In this document: positions 8,851-19,332 of the stretch, one piece after another | Numbering within the stretch: position 1 is the stretch's first letter | Layout: every line of letters begins with the position of its first letter | DNA from: Marinospirillum insulare DSM 21763 | GTDB lineage: Bacteria > Pseudomonadota > Gammaproteobacteria > Pseudomonadales > Halomonadaceae | Assembly: GCF_000686905.1 (NCBI RefSeq) | Contig: NZ_KK366037.1 | Coordinates: forward strand, 1 to 33,018 | Length of the DNA: 33,018 nt | Direction: 5' to 3' | Translations under genes and position numbers: made by a program | The notes under the pieces: model-generated | Told to the model about the DNA's origin: nothing | The model's database searches: none | The model's input: only the letters and a program-made list of their open reading frames with translations

Positions 8851-10887
8851 TTAATCTACCTGAAAAACACTAATACCTTGTTGCAATTGTTCGGTAGTGC
8901 TGGCTAAAGCCTGACTTGAACTAGCCGTAGACTCAGCACCCTGGGCACTCTCGTCTGCACCATCACGAATACGACTTAAGTTTGCATCTATTTCTGCTGC
9001 TACTGAGGACTGCTGCTCTGCGGCTGTGGCTATTTGTTGATTCTTAGCATCAATTTGCTGAACTGCTTGCAAAATATGACTTAAAGTTTCACTCACTTGC
9101 TGAGATTGCTCAGCCGTTAGCTCTGCTCTTTCATGGCTTTTTTCAATATGCCCGACGACACTCGCCACCCCTTGATGCAAATCCGTAATGATTTCAGCGA
9201 TTTCATGTGTCGAATCTTGTGTACGGCTAGCCAATGACCGCACTTCATCGGCCACAACTGCAAAACCCCGACCGGCATCACCTGCTCTAGCTGCTTCAAT
9301 AGCAGCATTTAAAGCCAATAAATTGGTTTGTTCAGCTATGCCTTGTATAACCTCTAAAGCGCTACCAATACGAGCACTCCGCTCAACTAAAGACTTACCC
9401 GCATTAGCAGCATCTTGTAATGAACCTGCCAAACGCTGCATTCGATCACTCATTTCATCTGACAAACCTTGGCTTTGTTCTGCTTGTAATCTCGCTTCAC
9501 CTGCTCTAGTTGCCGCATCGGCTGCATGTTCAGCAACCTCTGTTGCTGTAGCACTCATCTCATTCATAGAGCTAGCTACCAGCTCAGTTTCTTGCTGCTG
9601 TATGCCACTGGTTTGCTGAGCTTGTCCTGCTGAAACCGCTACTAGGTTAGCCTGTTGGGTTACCTGCTCTGCACTGCCCCTAACTGTGAACACCAACACT
9701 CGCATCTTTTCTGCCATGCTTGCAAAAGCTTGGGTTAGTATCCCAGTTTCATCACAGCTTGCGGTTTTAGGTGCTACGCGTAAGTCACCATCGGCTAAAA
9801 GCTCAACACTTTTAAGAAGGCGCTGCATATTGGTGTGAATAGAAACATAAAAGCAAGAATACAAATAACCTATAACAGCTACTTGCAAAAACAACAGAAT
9901 ACCTAAAATCCACAAGCGTTTTTCTTGTTCAATTTCTGCAGCCTGTAAATACACATCTGAACGCTGAATAAACTGTTGGCCTACACTTAAAATTTCTTTT
10001 TGAGCCTTTAGGCTTTCAGCATAAAATCCAGACCAGCCGCTATCAAAACTTGAAGCAAAAAGAACCTTGTCTTCCAGGCTGAATTGAAAATTATCTAAAG
10101 CTAAAGCAACTTGCTCACTTAAGGGTTGTAACTCCTTAGCTAATTCAGTGGAACGCGCTTCAAGACTACTCAAGGTTAGCTGCCAGCTTTGTTTTTGACG
10201 ATTAAGCTGATCTAAAGCACTTTCTAACTCTGTACTGCTAATGGAGTCCATATAAGCTTGAAGCAACACTTGGCTGCCATAGTTACGACCCTGACCAACA
10301 CTCGCTAAAAGGTCTGGCAGCTGAGTATTAAGCAACAACTGCAAGAGCTGCACTTCAGTGCGCGAATCTCTAATCAAATCACTGCTTTGACGTAAAATCT
10401 GTAATAAGTCAGTGGTTTGTTTTACCAAGGGCTGGTAGTGCATGAGCGCCATACTCACATTGCCCTGCCTAGATTGAGGCTTAAATAAACGTTCGGCCTG
10501 CGCCTTTAACTTAGTTAAAGCCGACTCAAGGTTAGAGTCAGCTAGTTTAAAGTTAGCTGTTTGCTCTAGTTTATTAAATCGCTCTAACCATTGGTTAGCC
10601 AACAAGTTAATCTCTTGTCGTAACTCAGGCGTTTCACGGCTATCAGCCAAAGCAGCATAATCGCGATATTCCTCAGATACAGCAATCAGCTGCAACACAT
10701 CGGCTTGTAAAGACAAGCCATCTCGCTCTAGCTGTAGTTGACGTAAATCGTTCCAAAACTGCTTAGTTTGTACGCCACTTAATACGATGAGTGGCAATAA
10801 AAACAATAGCGCAATTAAGGTAAATTTTTGGAAGTAAACCAGGCGATTCATAAATGCCATGCCCGGCTTTAAGAATGTTTTTAACAT
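8851..10887 (-). CDS. Methyl-accepting chemotaxis protein
   Basis: This inner-membrane chemoreceptor has 678 residues. Transmembrane segment 1 is at about 22-39. A mainly helical periplasmic sensor of about 280 residues follows (40-322), then transmembrane segment 2 (325-348) and a HAMP linker (to about 400). The cytoplasmic signalling hairpin has its tip at about 516-552, with the conserved block [20 protein letters not shown] and then [12 protein letters not shown]. No C-terminal CheR-tethering pentapeptide is seen; the protein ends ISVFQVD. The ligand cannot be told. The ATG start has GAGG eight bases upstream. It stands alone, without chemotaxis genes nearby. It implies a motile organism. 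Confidence 0.93.
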   Translation of the reverse strand: MLKTFLKPGMAFMNRLVYFQKFTLIALLFLLPLIVLSGVQTKQFWNDLRQLQLERDGLSLQADVLQLIAVSEEYRDYAALADSRETPELRQEINLLANQWLERFNKLEQTANFKLADSNLESALTKLKAQAERLFKPQSRQGNVSMALMHYQPLVKQTTDLLQILRQSSDLIRDSRTEVQLLQLLLNTQLPDLLASVGQGRNYGSQVLLQAYMDSISSTELESALDQLNRQKQSWQLTLSSLEARSTELAKELQPLSEQVALALDNFQFSLEDKVLFASSFDSGWSGFYAESLKAQKEILSVGQQFIQRSDVYLQAAEIEQEKRLWILGILLFLQVAVIGYLYSCFYVSIHTNMQRLLKSVELLADGDLRVAPKTASCDETGILTQAFASMAEKMRVLVFTVRGSAEQVTQQANLVAVSAGQAQQTSGIQQQETELVASSMNEMSATATEVAEHAADAATRAGEARLQAEQSQGLSDEMSDRMQRLAGSLQDAANAGKSLVERSARIGSALEVIQGIAEQTNLLALNAAIEAARAGDAGRGFAVVADEVRSLASRTQDSTHEIAEIITDLHQGVASVVGHIEKSHERAELTAEQSQQVSETLSHILQAVQQIDAKNQQIATAAEQQSSVAAEIDANLSRIRDGADESAQGAESTASSSQALASTTEQLQQGISVFQVD

Positions 10888-10990
10888 TGTTCAGCCCTCT
10901 GCAAGGTAGCTGTTATTTTTATTGGAACCTTTAGCTAACCATAACTGAACTAACAAAGAAATCAAACGTATGTTTAAATTAATTGTGTAA

Positions 10991-11023
10991 ATAAAAACTT
11001 CCGTGGGTAACGGAAGTTTTTAT
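10991..11023 (-). terminator. Terminator hairpin behind aceF
   Basis: A perfect 14-base stem (10991-11004 with 11010-11023) around a 5-base loop, with core ACTTCCGT/ACGGAAGT. A/T runs flank both sides, so it could work in either direction. It lies 35 bases past the aceF stop on the minus strand and is the likely end of the aceEF transcript. Confidence 0.85.
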
Positions 11024-11058
11024 CTTTTAGAAAAACACTTTTAAAACAGCAACCTAGA

Positions 11059-12711
11059 CTAAAGCAGCATTTTGCGTATATCGCTTAGCTGCTGAGCAAG
11101 GTAGGCAGTAAAACGAGCAGCATCTGCACCATTAATGGCTCGGTGATCGTAAGACAAGGACAAAGGCAGCATTAAGCGAGGTAAAAAAGCTTTACCGTCC
11201 CAAACTGGCTTCATACTTGCTTTAGACACACCCAAAATAGCTACCTCAGGCGCATTAACGATAGGTGTAAAAGCCGTACCGCCAATAGAACCTAAGGATG
11301 AAATGGTGAAACAGCCACCTTTCATATCATCGCCTTTAAGCTGTTTATTTTGTGCTTTAGCCGCTAATTCAGAAGACTCTCTAGCTAACTCATAAACACT
11401 TTTCTTGTCTGCATCTTTTACGACAACAACCAACAGCCCATCAGGCGTATCAACAGCAAAACCTATGTTGACATACTCTTTCCAAATTAATGTATCGCCA
11501 GCGCCCCCTAAAGACACATTAAATTGTGGGAAGGCCTTAAGTGCCAAAGCACAGGCTTTAATCATAAAGGGCAGGGGTGTTAAGCGAGCACCTTGCTTTT
11601 CAGCTTCAGCTTTCATGGATTTACGGAAGGCTTCTAAGTCCGTAATGTCCGCTTCATCAAACTGAGTGACATGCGGCACATTTAACCAGGAGCGGTGCAA
11701 GTTAACCGCACCTGCTTTTAGTAAGCGCCCCATGGGCTTTTCTTCCACTTTTCCAAACTGGCTAAAGTCTTGTTGTGGAATAGGCGGAATACCAGCACCA
11801 CCTGCGGCAACCGTACCGCTGGTTGCTTTGGTTTGCTGCATGACCTGCTTAACAAAGTTCTGCAAATCTTCTTTTACAATACGACCCTTGCGTGCAGAGC
11901 CAACCACCTGGGTTAAATCTACACCCAGCTCACGCGCCAATAAGCGTACCGCAGGCCCTGCATGAACTTTACCCGTGGTTACAGCGCCACTAGCTACTTC
12001 GGGCTGACTAGCTAAGGGAGCTGAAGCACTAGCTGCAGGTGCGGCAGCTGGAGTAGCTGGTTGACTAGCAGCTGGTGCAGAACTTTGAGGCTGAGCTTCA
12101 GCCTGGAGAGCAACAGCACCTACCACTTCGATATAGCCAATTAAGTCGCCTTCAGCAACTTTATCGCCCTCTTTAACACTCAACTCTACTAGCTTACCCG
12201 CATAAGGGCTAGGCACATCCATAGAAGCTTTATCGGTTTCTAAAGTAATCAGCCCATCTTCAACAGCTAACTGATCACCCACACTGACCGACACCTCAAC
12301 TATTTCGACTGCTTCGCTACTACCAATATCAGGTACACGAACCTCTTGTCGGCCTACACTCGCTGGTGCTTCTTCAACTGAAGATGACTCAGGTTCAGCC
12401 GCTGCAATCACCGGCTCTGGTTCTGCAGCCACCTCAGTTTCCTTGGCTTCTTCAGTTTCAGAGGTGGCAGCGCCTTCTAGTTCCACCTCAAAAATAGGGC
12501 TACCTTCTTTAACCTTGTCACCTTCGTTAATTAAAACCTTGGTTACTACCCCTGCTACAGGGCTAGGAATATCCATGCTGGCTTTATCAGACTCCAGCAC
12601 AATTAACGTGGTTTCTACCTCTATTGAGTCACCCACCTGAACACTGATTTCAATGACTTCAACTTCATCACTGCTGCCGATATCAGGCAGTTTAATAGTT
12701 TCGTTACTCAA
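11059..12711 (-). CDS. aceF: Pyruvate dehydrogenase E2, dihydrolipoamide acetyltransferase
   Basis: This is the core of the pyruvate dehydrogenase complex; it moves the acetyl group from lipoamide to CoA. There are two lipoyl domains, with lipoyl-lysines K43 (ESDKASMD) and K161 (ETDKASMD). Ala/Pro-rich linkers follow, then a peripheral-subunit-binding domain at about 250-287 (GPAVRLLARELGVDL). The catalytic domain carries the active-site DHR motif with H523. At 550 residues with two lipoyl domains it resembles the Pseudomonas form more than the three-domain E. coli form. The start codon is TTG at 12711, with AGGAG seven bases upstream. It begins 47 bases after aceE. Confidence 0.96.
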   Translation of the reverse strand: MSNETIKLPDIGSSDEVEVIEISVQVGDSIEVETTLIVLESDKASMDIPSPVAGVVTKVLINEGDKVKEGSPIFEVELEGAATSETEEAKETEVAAEPEPVIAAAEPESSSVEEAPASVGRQEVRVPDIGSSEAVEIVEVSVSVGDQLAVEDGLITLETDKASMDVPSPYAGKLVELSVKEGDKVAEGDLIGYIEVVGAVALQAEAQPQSSAPAASQPATPAAAPAASASAPLASQPEVASGAVTTGKVHAGPAVRLLARELGVDLTQVVGSARKGRIVKEDLQNFVKQVMQQTKATSGTVAAGGAGIPPIPQQDFSQFGKVEEKPMGRLLKAGAVNLHRSWLNVPHVTQFDEADITDLEAFRKSMKAEAEKQGARLTPLPFMIKACALALKAFPQFNVSLGGAGDTLIWKEYVNIGFAVDTPDGLLVVVVKDADKKSVYELARESSELAAKAQNKQLKGDDMKGGCFTISSLGSIGGTAFTPIVNAPEVAILGVSKASMKPVWDGKAFLPRLMLPLSLSYDHRAINGADAARFTAYLAQQLSDIRKMLL

Positions 12712-12758
12712 AGCTTATCTCCTGAACTGGGTTGCGATCGTTACTTTGCAATTAGTCA

Positions 12759-15431
12759 TTAGCAATACAAGGGATCAGATTTATTAGCGTCTATCCCGTA
12801 CTTAGCCATAGCATCACTCACCGTTTTTACAGGAAGCTCTCCACGATCAGCCAAGGCTTTAAGTGCTGCCACCACAACAAAATAACGATCCACCTCAAAG
12901 AAATAACGTAGCTTTTCACGCGTATCAGAACGGCCAAAGCCATCAGTACCTAGCACTTTATAATCAGAAGGTACCCAAGCACGTACTTGGTCAGCATAAA
13001 GCTTCATGTAATCTGTCGCGGCAATGACCGGACCCTCACGACCTTCTAGCTGCTGAGTAATAAAGGCTTTTTTCGGTTCAGTTTCTGGGTTTAAGAAGTT
13101 GTGTCGTTCAACCTGCAATGCATCACGGCGCAGCTCATTAAAGCTAGTTGCGCTCCAAACGTCTGCTTCTACACCCCAATCTGCTTTTAGTAATTCAGCG
13201 GCTTTTTCAACTTCACATAAAATTGTGCCCGAACCTAAAAGCTGTACTTTTTGCTTAGCTTTGCCGCCTTCTTTAAGCAGGTACATACCTTTAATAATCT
13301 GCTCAGCAATGCCTTCACGGTCTGGCATTTCTGGGTGAACATAGTTCTCGTTCATTACCGTAATATAGTAGAAGCAGTTTTCTTTGGCTTCATACATACG
13401 GCGCATACCGTCTTGAATAATCACTGCCAACTCATAGCTGTAAGTAGGATCGTAAGTATGGCAATTTGGAATGGTCGCTGCTTGTAAATGGCTATGGCCA
13501 TCTTGGTGTTGTAAACCTTCACCGTTCAAGGTTGTACGGCCAGCTGTACCACCCACCATAAAGCCGCGTGCTTGCAAGTCGCCCGCTGCCCAAGCTAAAT
13601 CACCAATGCGCTGAAAACCAAACATAGAGTAGTAAATATAGAAAGGCACTAGCGTATAGTTATGGTTGCTGTAACTGGTGGCTGCTGCCATCCAAGCCGA
13701 CATAGCACCTGCCTCAGTAATACCCTCTTCTAGCATTTGACCTTTTTTATCTTCCTTGTAGTACATAATTTGCCCAGAATCTTCAGGCTTGTACTTTTGG
13801 CCTTTAGCGGCATAAATACCCAGCTGGCGGAACATGCCTTCCATACCAAAAGTACGTGCTTCATCTGGCACGATAGGCACTACTCGGTGACCCATTTCTT
13901 TATCTTTGGTTAAGCCAGTTAAAATTCGTACAAAAGCCATAGTCGACGAAATCTCACGCCCTTTACTTCCCTGCAACATGGCAGCATAGGTTTTGTCATC
14001 TAAGGCAGGTACTTTTAAAGCTTCAAAATCTGCACGGCGTGAAGGCACAAAACCATTTAAAGCTTCACGCGCACGATGCATATAGCGCATCTCTGGGCTA
14101 TCATCTTCTGGCTTATAAAAAGGTACGTCTTCAAGCTGTTTATCATTTAAAGGAATGCCAAAACGATCACGGAATTTCTTTAGTGTTTCCATTTCCAGTG
14201 ATTTAACCGAGTGAGTATCGTTTTTCGCCTCACCATCATCGCCTGTTCCATAGCCTTTAACCGTATGCGCCAAAATGACTGTTGGACGGCCATTAGCATT
14301 GTGTACTGCCTCATGGTAAGCGGCATAAACCTTGTAAGGATCATGACCACCACGGTTTAAACCATAAATATCTTCATCAGATAAATCATCTACCATCTTT
14401 TTCAGCTCTGGATCAGCACCAAAAAAGTGTTCACGCGTATAAGCACCACCGCTGGCCTTATAGTTTTGGTATTCGCCGTCCACTGCTTCATCCATGCGCT
14501 TTTGCATTAAGCCCTTGGTGTCTTTTTCAAACAGCGGATCCCAATGACGACCCCAAACCACTTTAATAACGTTCCAGCCAGCACCACGGAACACGCCTTC
14601 CAGTTCTTTCATGATGCGACCATTACCACGCACTGGGCCATCAAGGCGCTGCAAGTTACAGTTCACTACAAAAATTAAGTTATCGTAGTTTTCACGACCC
14701 GCAAGAGAAATAGCACCTAAAGATTCAGGCTCATCACACTCACCGTCGCCCATAAAGCACCAAATTTTGCGGTCTTTAATTTCTTTTTGCTCACGCGAGT
14801 CTAGGTACTTCATTACCCTAGCTTGGTAAATAGCTTGAATTGGACCCAAGCCCATAGAAACGGTAGGAAACTGCCAGTATTCAGGCATTAACCAAGGGTG
14901 TGGATAAGATGAAATACCCTTGCCATCGACTTCTTGGCGAAAGTTATCTAACTGCTCTTCTGTTAAGCGCCCTTCTAAAAAAGAACGCGCATAAATACCC
15001 GGCGCACTATGGCCTTGGAAGTAAATTAAGTCGCCCTCAAAGTCATCTTTAGGTGCGCGAAAGAAATAGTTAAAGCCCACATCATAAAGAGTGGCGCTAG
15101 ACATAAAGCTAGAGATATGGCCGCCAATACCAGAGTTAGAGCGGTTAGCACGCATCACCATCGCCATCGCATTCCAGCGAATTAAAGAACGAATTTTACG
15201 CTCCATATACACATCGCCAGGCATACGTGCTTCATGTGATACAGGAATAGTGTTGCGATGGGGAGTGGTAATAGAAAAGGGTAGTTGAGAACCATCACGG
15301 CGCATCCGCTCGGTTAATTGCGTTAGTAAAAACTTACCACGCTCCTCACCTTCGTTCGTTAATACCGAGTCCAGCGAATCTAACCACTCTTGAGTTTCAA
15401 CTGGATCCAGGTCTTTAACCTCCTGATTCAT
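12759..15431 (-). CDS. aceE: Pyruvate dehydrogenase E1, homodimeric type
   Basis: This thiamin diphosphate enzyme decarboxylates pyruvate and acetylates the E2 lipoyl groups. The start at 15431 gives 890 residues, close to the 887 of E. coli. It has GGAGA upstream and begins MNQEVKDLDPVETQEWLDSL, as in relatives; the frame runs on to 15506 without support. Visible blocks are GHISSFMSSATLYDVGFN, the ThDP motif start WCFMGDGECDEPES, and RTTLNGEGLQHQDGHS. It forms the aceE-aceF operon. No PdhR-type operator was recognised in the 280 bases upstream. Confidence 0.97.
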   Translation of the reverse strand: MNQEVKDLDPVETQEWLDSLDSVLTNEGEERGKFLLTQLTERMRRDGSQLPFSITTPHRNTIPVSHEARMPGDVYMERKIRSLIRWNAMAMVMRANRSNSGIGGHISSFMSSATLYDVGFNYFFRAPKDDFEGDLIYFQGHSAPGIYARSFLEGRLTEEQLDNFRQEVDGKGISSYPHPWLMPEYWQFPTVSMGLGPIQAIYQARVMKYLDSREQKEIKDRKIWCFMGDGECDEPESLGAISLAGRENYDNLIFVVNCNLQRLDGPVRGNGRIMKELEGVFRGAGWNVIKVVWGRHWDPLFEKDTKGLMQKRMDEAVDGEYQNYKASGGAYTREHFFGADPELKKMVDDLSDEDIYGLNRGGHDPYKVYAAYHEAVHNANGRPTVILAHTVKGYGTGDDGEAKNDTHSVKSLEMETLKKFRDRFGIPLNDKQLEDVPFYKPEDDSPEMRYMHRAREALNGFVPSRRADFEALKVPALDDKTYAAMLQGSKGREISSTMAFVRILTGLTKDKEMGHRVVPIVPDEARTFGMEGMFRQLGIYAAKGQKYKPEDSGQIMYYKEDKKGQMLEEGITEAGAMSAWMAAATSYSNHNYTLVPFYIYYSMFGFQRIGDLAWAAGDLQARGFMVGGTAGRTTLNGEGLQHQDGHSHLQAATIPNCHTYDPTYSYELAVIIQDGMRRMYEAKENCFYYITVMNENYVHPEMPDREGIAEQIIKGMYLLKEGGKAKQKVQLLGSGTILCEVEKAAELLKADWGVEADVWSATSFNELRRDALQVERHNFLNPETEPKKAFITQQLEGREGPVIAATDYMKLYADQVRAWVPSDYKVLGTDGFGRSDTREKLRYFFEVDRYFVVVAALKALADRGELPVKTVSDAMAKYGIDANKSDPLYC

Positions 15432-15710
15432 ATAATTTCTCCACTTATATTCATTAGAACTAACAGTAAATGTAGCCTGACTACAGCTTTCTAGCATCAG
15501 GCCCAATAAATTTGATGTGACTAGCGAGTCACCACTAGGCTAAGCAGCTTAAACAGGTTGATAATTTAAAGAATTTGCTGCATCGCACCATACAATAACT
15601 TGTTTCTAAAGGATTTAACTGTAAATCAACCAGCTAGCCAATTCCTGTAATTTTACTACAAAACTAAGTAAAAAAAAGCCCTAACCTAAGAATACTACTT
15701 TTGACAAGTA

Positions 15711-16631
15711 TTAAAACCAGAAAATAACACCCAGCGCAGTCACTGCAACCCACACTGCTAAGGAGCGCCACACCCTTTCTCTTAAGTTAGCCATTTCCAT
15801 ATCGGCAGCTTCTGTCATCATTACTGGGCGCTGATCAACCGTAGATGCATCTTCTGTTCGACATAACCAGCCATAACCAGCCATTAATTGGCGATTCAAA
15901 AAAACTTCCGTAGAAAGCTTCCAGCGAAATATATCAACTACAAACTGGCGCAAGCCTAACCAAGGCTTCCCTGTTACAGCAAGTGTAAGCCCCATTAATC
16001 TTGCGGCCGGCCAATGCATCACCTGTTGGAAACGAATAACCTGCTCATCACAACAAGTTAACAACTCACCTTCTTGAACAGTCAACTGATTAGCTTGATG
16101 CCGTGCATTAGTAATCGCCTGCTCAGACAAACGTGCTAATAAAGCCCCCACTGGCCCCAGCAGCAAATACCAAAATAAAACTAAAAATAAACGATCGAAA
16201 GCAAAGACCACCAGACGAGAAACCACTCTAGCATGCAGCTCTCTATCACTAATATCGCTAATAGGTTCATCTAAAATTTCAGCTGCATAATAACCAGCTG
16301 CTTCAAAGTCTGCTTGCCGCCAAGCAGTCATATAGCGACTCACCCAAACTAAATCACAGCGTCTACCCAAAGCATAAAAAACTACTAGCAAGTGCAAGCC
16401 CAAGACAGGCAAAGACCAATACACACCATCTAACCACCAAAGCAGCAACCACAAAAGCAAAACCCAAGGCATGCAGCTTAATAAAAATACCGCAGAAGAA
16501 CCCAAGTCTTGTTTAAGACGCTTTGCAATGTAAGCTTGCCAACCGCCAAATGCTTTATCTATTGGCTGAGTTAATTTTTGTCCATAAAAATTACGCAGCA
16601 GAAGTACCGCCAGCATTACAAAAAACTTCAT
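15711..16631 (-). CDS. ampE: AmpE-like inner-membrane protein
   Basis: This integral membrane protein of 306 residues resembles AmpE, which is distantly related to cobalamin-synthesis membrane proteins and whose role is unclear. Hydrophobic segments are seen at the N-terminus, at about 46-68, 74-88, 148-170 and at the very C-terminus (WVAVTALGVIFWF). Family-like blocks include GRRCDLVWVSRYM and RLVVFAFDRLFLVLFWYLLLG. It starts 30 bases after ampD with a good AGGAG, so the two form an ampDE pair. The context supports the name as much as the sequence does. Confidence 0.85.
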   Translation of the reverse strand: MKFFVMLAVLLLRNFYGQKLTQPIDKAFGGWQAYIAKRLKQDLGSSAVFLLSCMPWVLLLWLLLWWLDGVYWSLPVLGLHLLVVFYALGRRCDLVWVSRYMTAWRQADFEAAGYYAAEILDEPISDISDRELHARVVSRLVVFAFDRLFLVLFWYLLLGPVGALLARLSEQAITNARHQANQLTVQEGELLTCCDEQVIRFQQVMHWPAARLMGLTLAVTGKPWLGLRQFVVDIFRWKLSTEVFLNRQLMAGYGWLCRTEDASTVDQRPVMMTEAADMEMANLRERVWRSLAVWVAVTALGVIFWF

Positions 16632-16661
16632 CGATAACTCCTAATAAAAGCCACTCAAGAC

Positions 16662-17198
16662 TTACAAGCTTTGTTGATAACTTAACCAGTTAAATGCGCT
16701 GCCTGGGTCTGTTTTTCTTCCTGGTGCAATTGCATCGTGCCCACAAATACGGTCTTTAGTTAATAATGGATAATGGTCTATTAATGCCTTGGTGACCAGT
16801 GTTAACTGTTGGTATTGCTTCTCAGTATAGGGTTGATTATCTGAACCCTCTAACTCTATACCAACTGAAAAATCATTACATTCCACTCGCCCAGCATAGT
16901 TAGATACACCCGCATGCCAAGCCCGTTTATCAAAAGCTACAAACTGTACCAGTTCACCTGTACGACGAATAAGTAAGTGTGCAGAAACTTTAATCCCTTC
17001 CAAGCCTTCAAAGTAGGGGTGTTCATCTAAGGGTAAACTGCCAGTGAACAGCTGCTCAATTGCCCTACCCCCATAGGTTAAAGGTGGCAAAGCAATATTA
17101 TGAATCACTAAAAGGCTTAGTTCGTTATTCGGGCGTTCATTAAAAAAAGGTGAAGGACAAGCCCTAGCCTCGACCAACCAATGGTTTTTAATCTGCAT
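16662..17198 (-). CDS. ampD: 1,6-anhydro-N-acetylmuramyl-L-alanine amidase AmpD
   Basis: This cytoplasmic zinc amidase removes the peptide from anhydro-muropeptides during cell-wall recycling, and so lowers the inducer of AmpR-controlled beta-lactamase. The zinc ligands are at the positions known from enterobacterial AmpD: H33 (LVIHN), H154 (CGHDAIAPGRK) and D164 (KTDPG). The 178 residues are full length and there is no signal peptide. No ampR or ampC is visible nearby, so recycling is the safer role. It is divergent from nadC, a layout common in gammaproteobacteria. Confidence 0.96.
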   Translation of the reverse strand: MQIKNHWLVEARACPSPFFNERPNNELSLLVIHNIALPPLTYGGRAIEQLFTGSLPLDEHPYFEGLEGIKVSAHLLIRRTGELVQFVAFDKRAWHAGVSNYAGRVECNDFSVGIELEGSDNQPYTEKQYQQLTLVTKALIDHYPLLTKDRICGHDAIAPGRKTDPGSAFNWLSYQQSL

Positions 17199-17258
17199 CT
17201 AACTTAACTCTACCCTTAACACTGAATGACTTATCACCCTATAATGCCTAAAATTTAG

Positions 17259-18146
<888 letters not shown>

Positions 18147-18151
18147 TAAAT

Positions 18152-18192
18152 AACACGGTTTAACAGCCATTAAGTAAGCGTTAAACCGTGTT
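18152..18192 (+). terminator. Terminator behind nadC
   Basis: A 13-base perfect stem: AACACGGTTTAAC (18152-18164) and GTTAAACCGTGTT (18180-18192) around a 15-base loop, followed by TT. It lies 5 bases past the nadC stop and 10 bases before the end of the converging gene, so it may serve both. Confidence 0.8.
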
Positions 18193-18202
18193 TTACTCAA
18201 AG

Positions 18203-18613
18203 CTAGTTCTGGTAAATAAAGTTAGTAAACAAAACCTCTTCAATCAGCGGTACGCCTACCTCACGAGTAAAAGCATCATGCAAGCCTTGCAATAGCTGCT
18301 GACGTATCCGCTCCTGCCCTGCAGAAGTCACCACATTGTTTTCATTTTGTCGCGACAAGATAAATACAATTGTATTGCGCACTAAGGCTAATTGCTGCTC
18401 AACAATTTGTTGAGCCTCCAGCCCTTGCACCATTAAGGTAATGTCTGCTTTTAAATACTTTAAACGACCAGGCCCACCATAATTGGTAACAAAAGCAGGC
18501 TGCAAAGGAACATAGAACGTATCGGACAAGCTCACTTCATCTTCAGCCACCACACCAGAAGGCAAGGCAAACAACCCTAGAGCCAACACAACCAACAAGG
18601 CACTAAAACGCAT
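18203..18613 (-). CDS. FliL-like protein with signal peptide
   Basis: This is a 136-residue protein resembling the periplasmic domain of FliL, the flagellar basal-body protein that supports stator function. The first 23 residues form a hydrophobic signal sequence with a likely cleavage after VVA. The mature part has FYVPLQPAFVTNYGG and the helix-rich QQLALVRNTIVFILSRQ segment, then a C-terminal VPLIEEVLFTNFIYQN. Classical FliL keeps an uncleaved membrane anchor and lies among flagellar genes; this one does neither. GGGAG precedes the ATG. The family link is good, the exact role is open. Confidence 0.75.
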   Translation of the reverse strand: MRFSALLVVLALGLFALPSGVVAEDEVSLSDTFYVPLQPAFVTNYGGPGRLKYLKADITLMVQGLEAQQIVEQQLALVRNTIVFILSRQNENNVVTSAGQERIRQQLLQGLHDAFTREVGVPLIEEVLFTNFIYQN

Positions 18614-18724
18614 AATTTACTCCCTGAAATACTAATCTTATATAGCCGTTGTGAGTCTAGCGGCAAAACACTCACTAGACTAACTTAAACACCAAGCAAA
18701 AACTGTATAAAAGCTGTAAAGCTA

Positions 18725-19330
18725 TTAATCCAAACTTATGCCTAAATTACTAAAGCCTTGATTATATGCCAAATCACGTAACTGGCGCATCAATACAGGG
18801 TGTGGAGAACTAGCCGAAGTAACCTGTGCTAACAGCTCATCTTGAAAAGCATTTTCGTCATCCATTAAAGGCTGAGCCCTTAACCAGATGCTTTCTTGCT
18901 CTTCATCAAAGGCTTCTGGTAACTGCTTTATTAAAAACTGGCGAACAGTAGAGCGCGATAATTTACTGGCTCGAATGGTGTTTTCTGCATCAGCTTGCAA
19001 AGCTTGTTCAATAGCTAGTTCCACTGCCATAGCAGCATCTAAGGCAGGGTAAACGCCATAAACATCATAAGCCTCTGGGTCAGGCTGTAACTCAGATAGT
19101 TTTTCTTGTTGCACAGCCCAATTAATTTTTGCTTCTTTAGATAACTGGCTTTCCCACAATAAACCTAACAACTTATTTAAAGCTGTCGGTTCACCAAAAT
19201 CTACCGCTTCACAAAATAACTGATAATTAATTGCGCTACGTTGAGCCAAAACAGTTATAAAAACCAATTGTTGCCAAGGGCTTAGAGCACGTAATCGCTG
19301 ATTAAAAGACAAAGGTTTATCTCTAGTCAT
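18725..19330 (-). CDS. DUF416 (YjaG-like) family protein
   Basis: This is a soluble protein of 201 residues. It resembles E. coli YjaG, in particular LSPWQQLVFITVLAQRSAINY near the start and the DVYGVYPALDAAMAVE block at about 88-103. A tail ending in NLGISLD is also as in the family. The function is not known. It starts 2 bases after the stop of the carbonic-anhydrase-like gene and is probably co-translated with it. No signal peptide or membrane segment is present. Confidence 0.8.
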   Translation of the reverse strand: MTRDKPLSFNQRLRALSPWQQLVFITVLAQRSAINYQLFCEAVDFGEPTALNKLLGLLWESQLSKEAKINWAVQQEKLSELQPDPEAYDVYGVYPALDAAMAVELAIEQALQADAENTIRASKLSRSTVRQFLIKQLPEAFDEEQESIWLRAQPLMDDENAFQDELLAQVTSASSPHPVLMRQLRDLAYNQGFSNLGISLD

Positions 19331-19332
19331 TG

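Noticed and set aside
9188-9619. 143-residue open frame on the plus strand
   Set aside because: Antisense to the conserved signalling domain of the chemoreceptor; Ser/Ala-rich shadow frame.
15432-15506. Longer aceE beginning at 15506
   Set aside because: The extra 25 residues are not family-like and the ATG at 15431 has a good ribosome site.
15517-15532. GTGACT-AGCG-AGTCAC dyad upstream of aceE
   Set aside because: Only six paired bases and no match to a known operator such as PdhR; chance is likely in a 280-base gap.
15691-15712. AATACT / AGTATT hairpin at the end of ampE
   Set aside because: Short, AT-rich stem whose T-run lies about 20 bases further on; not a convincing terminator.
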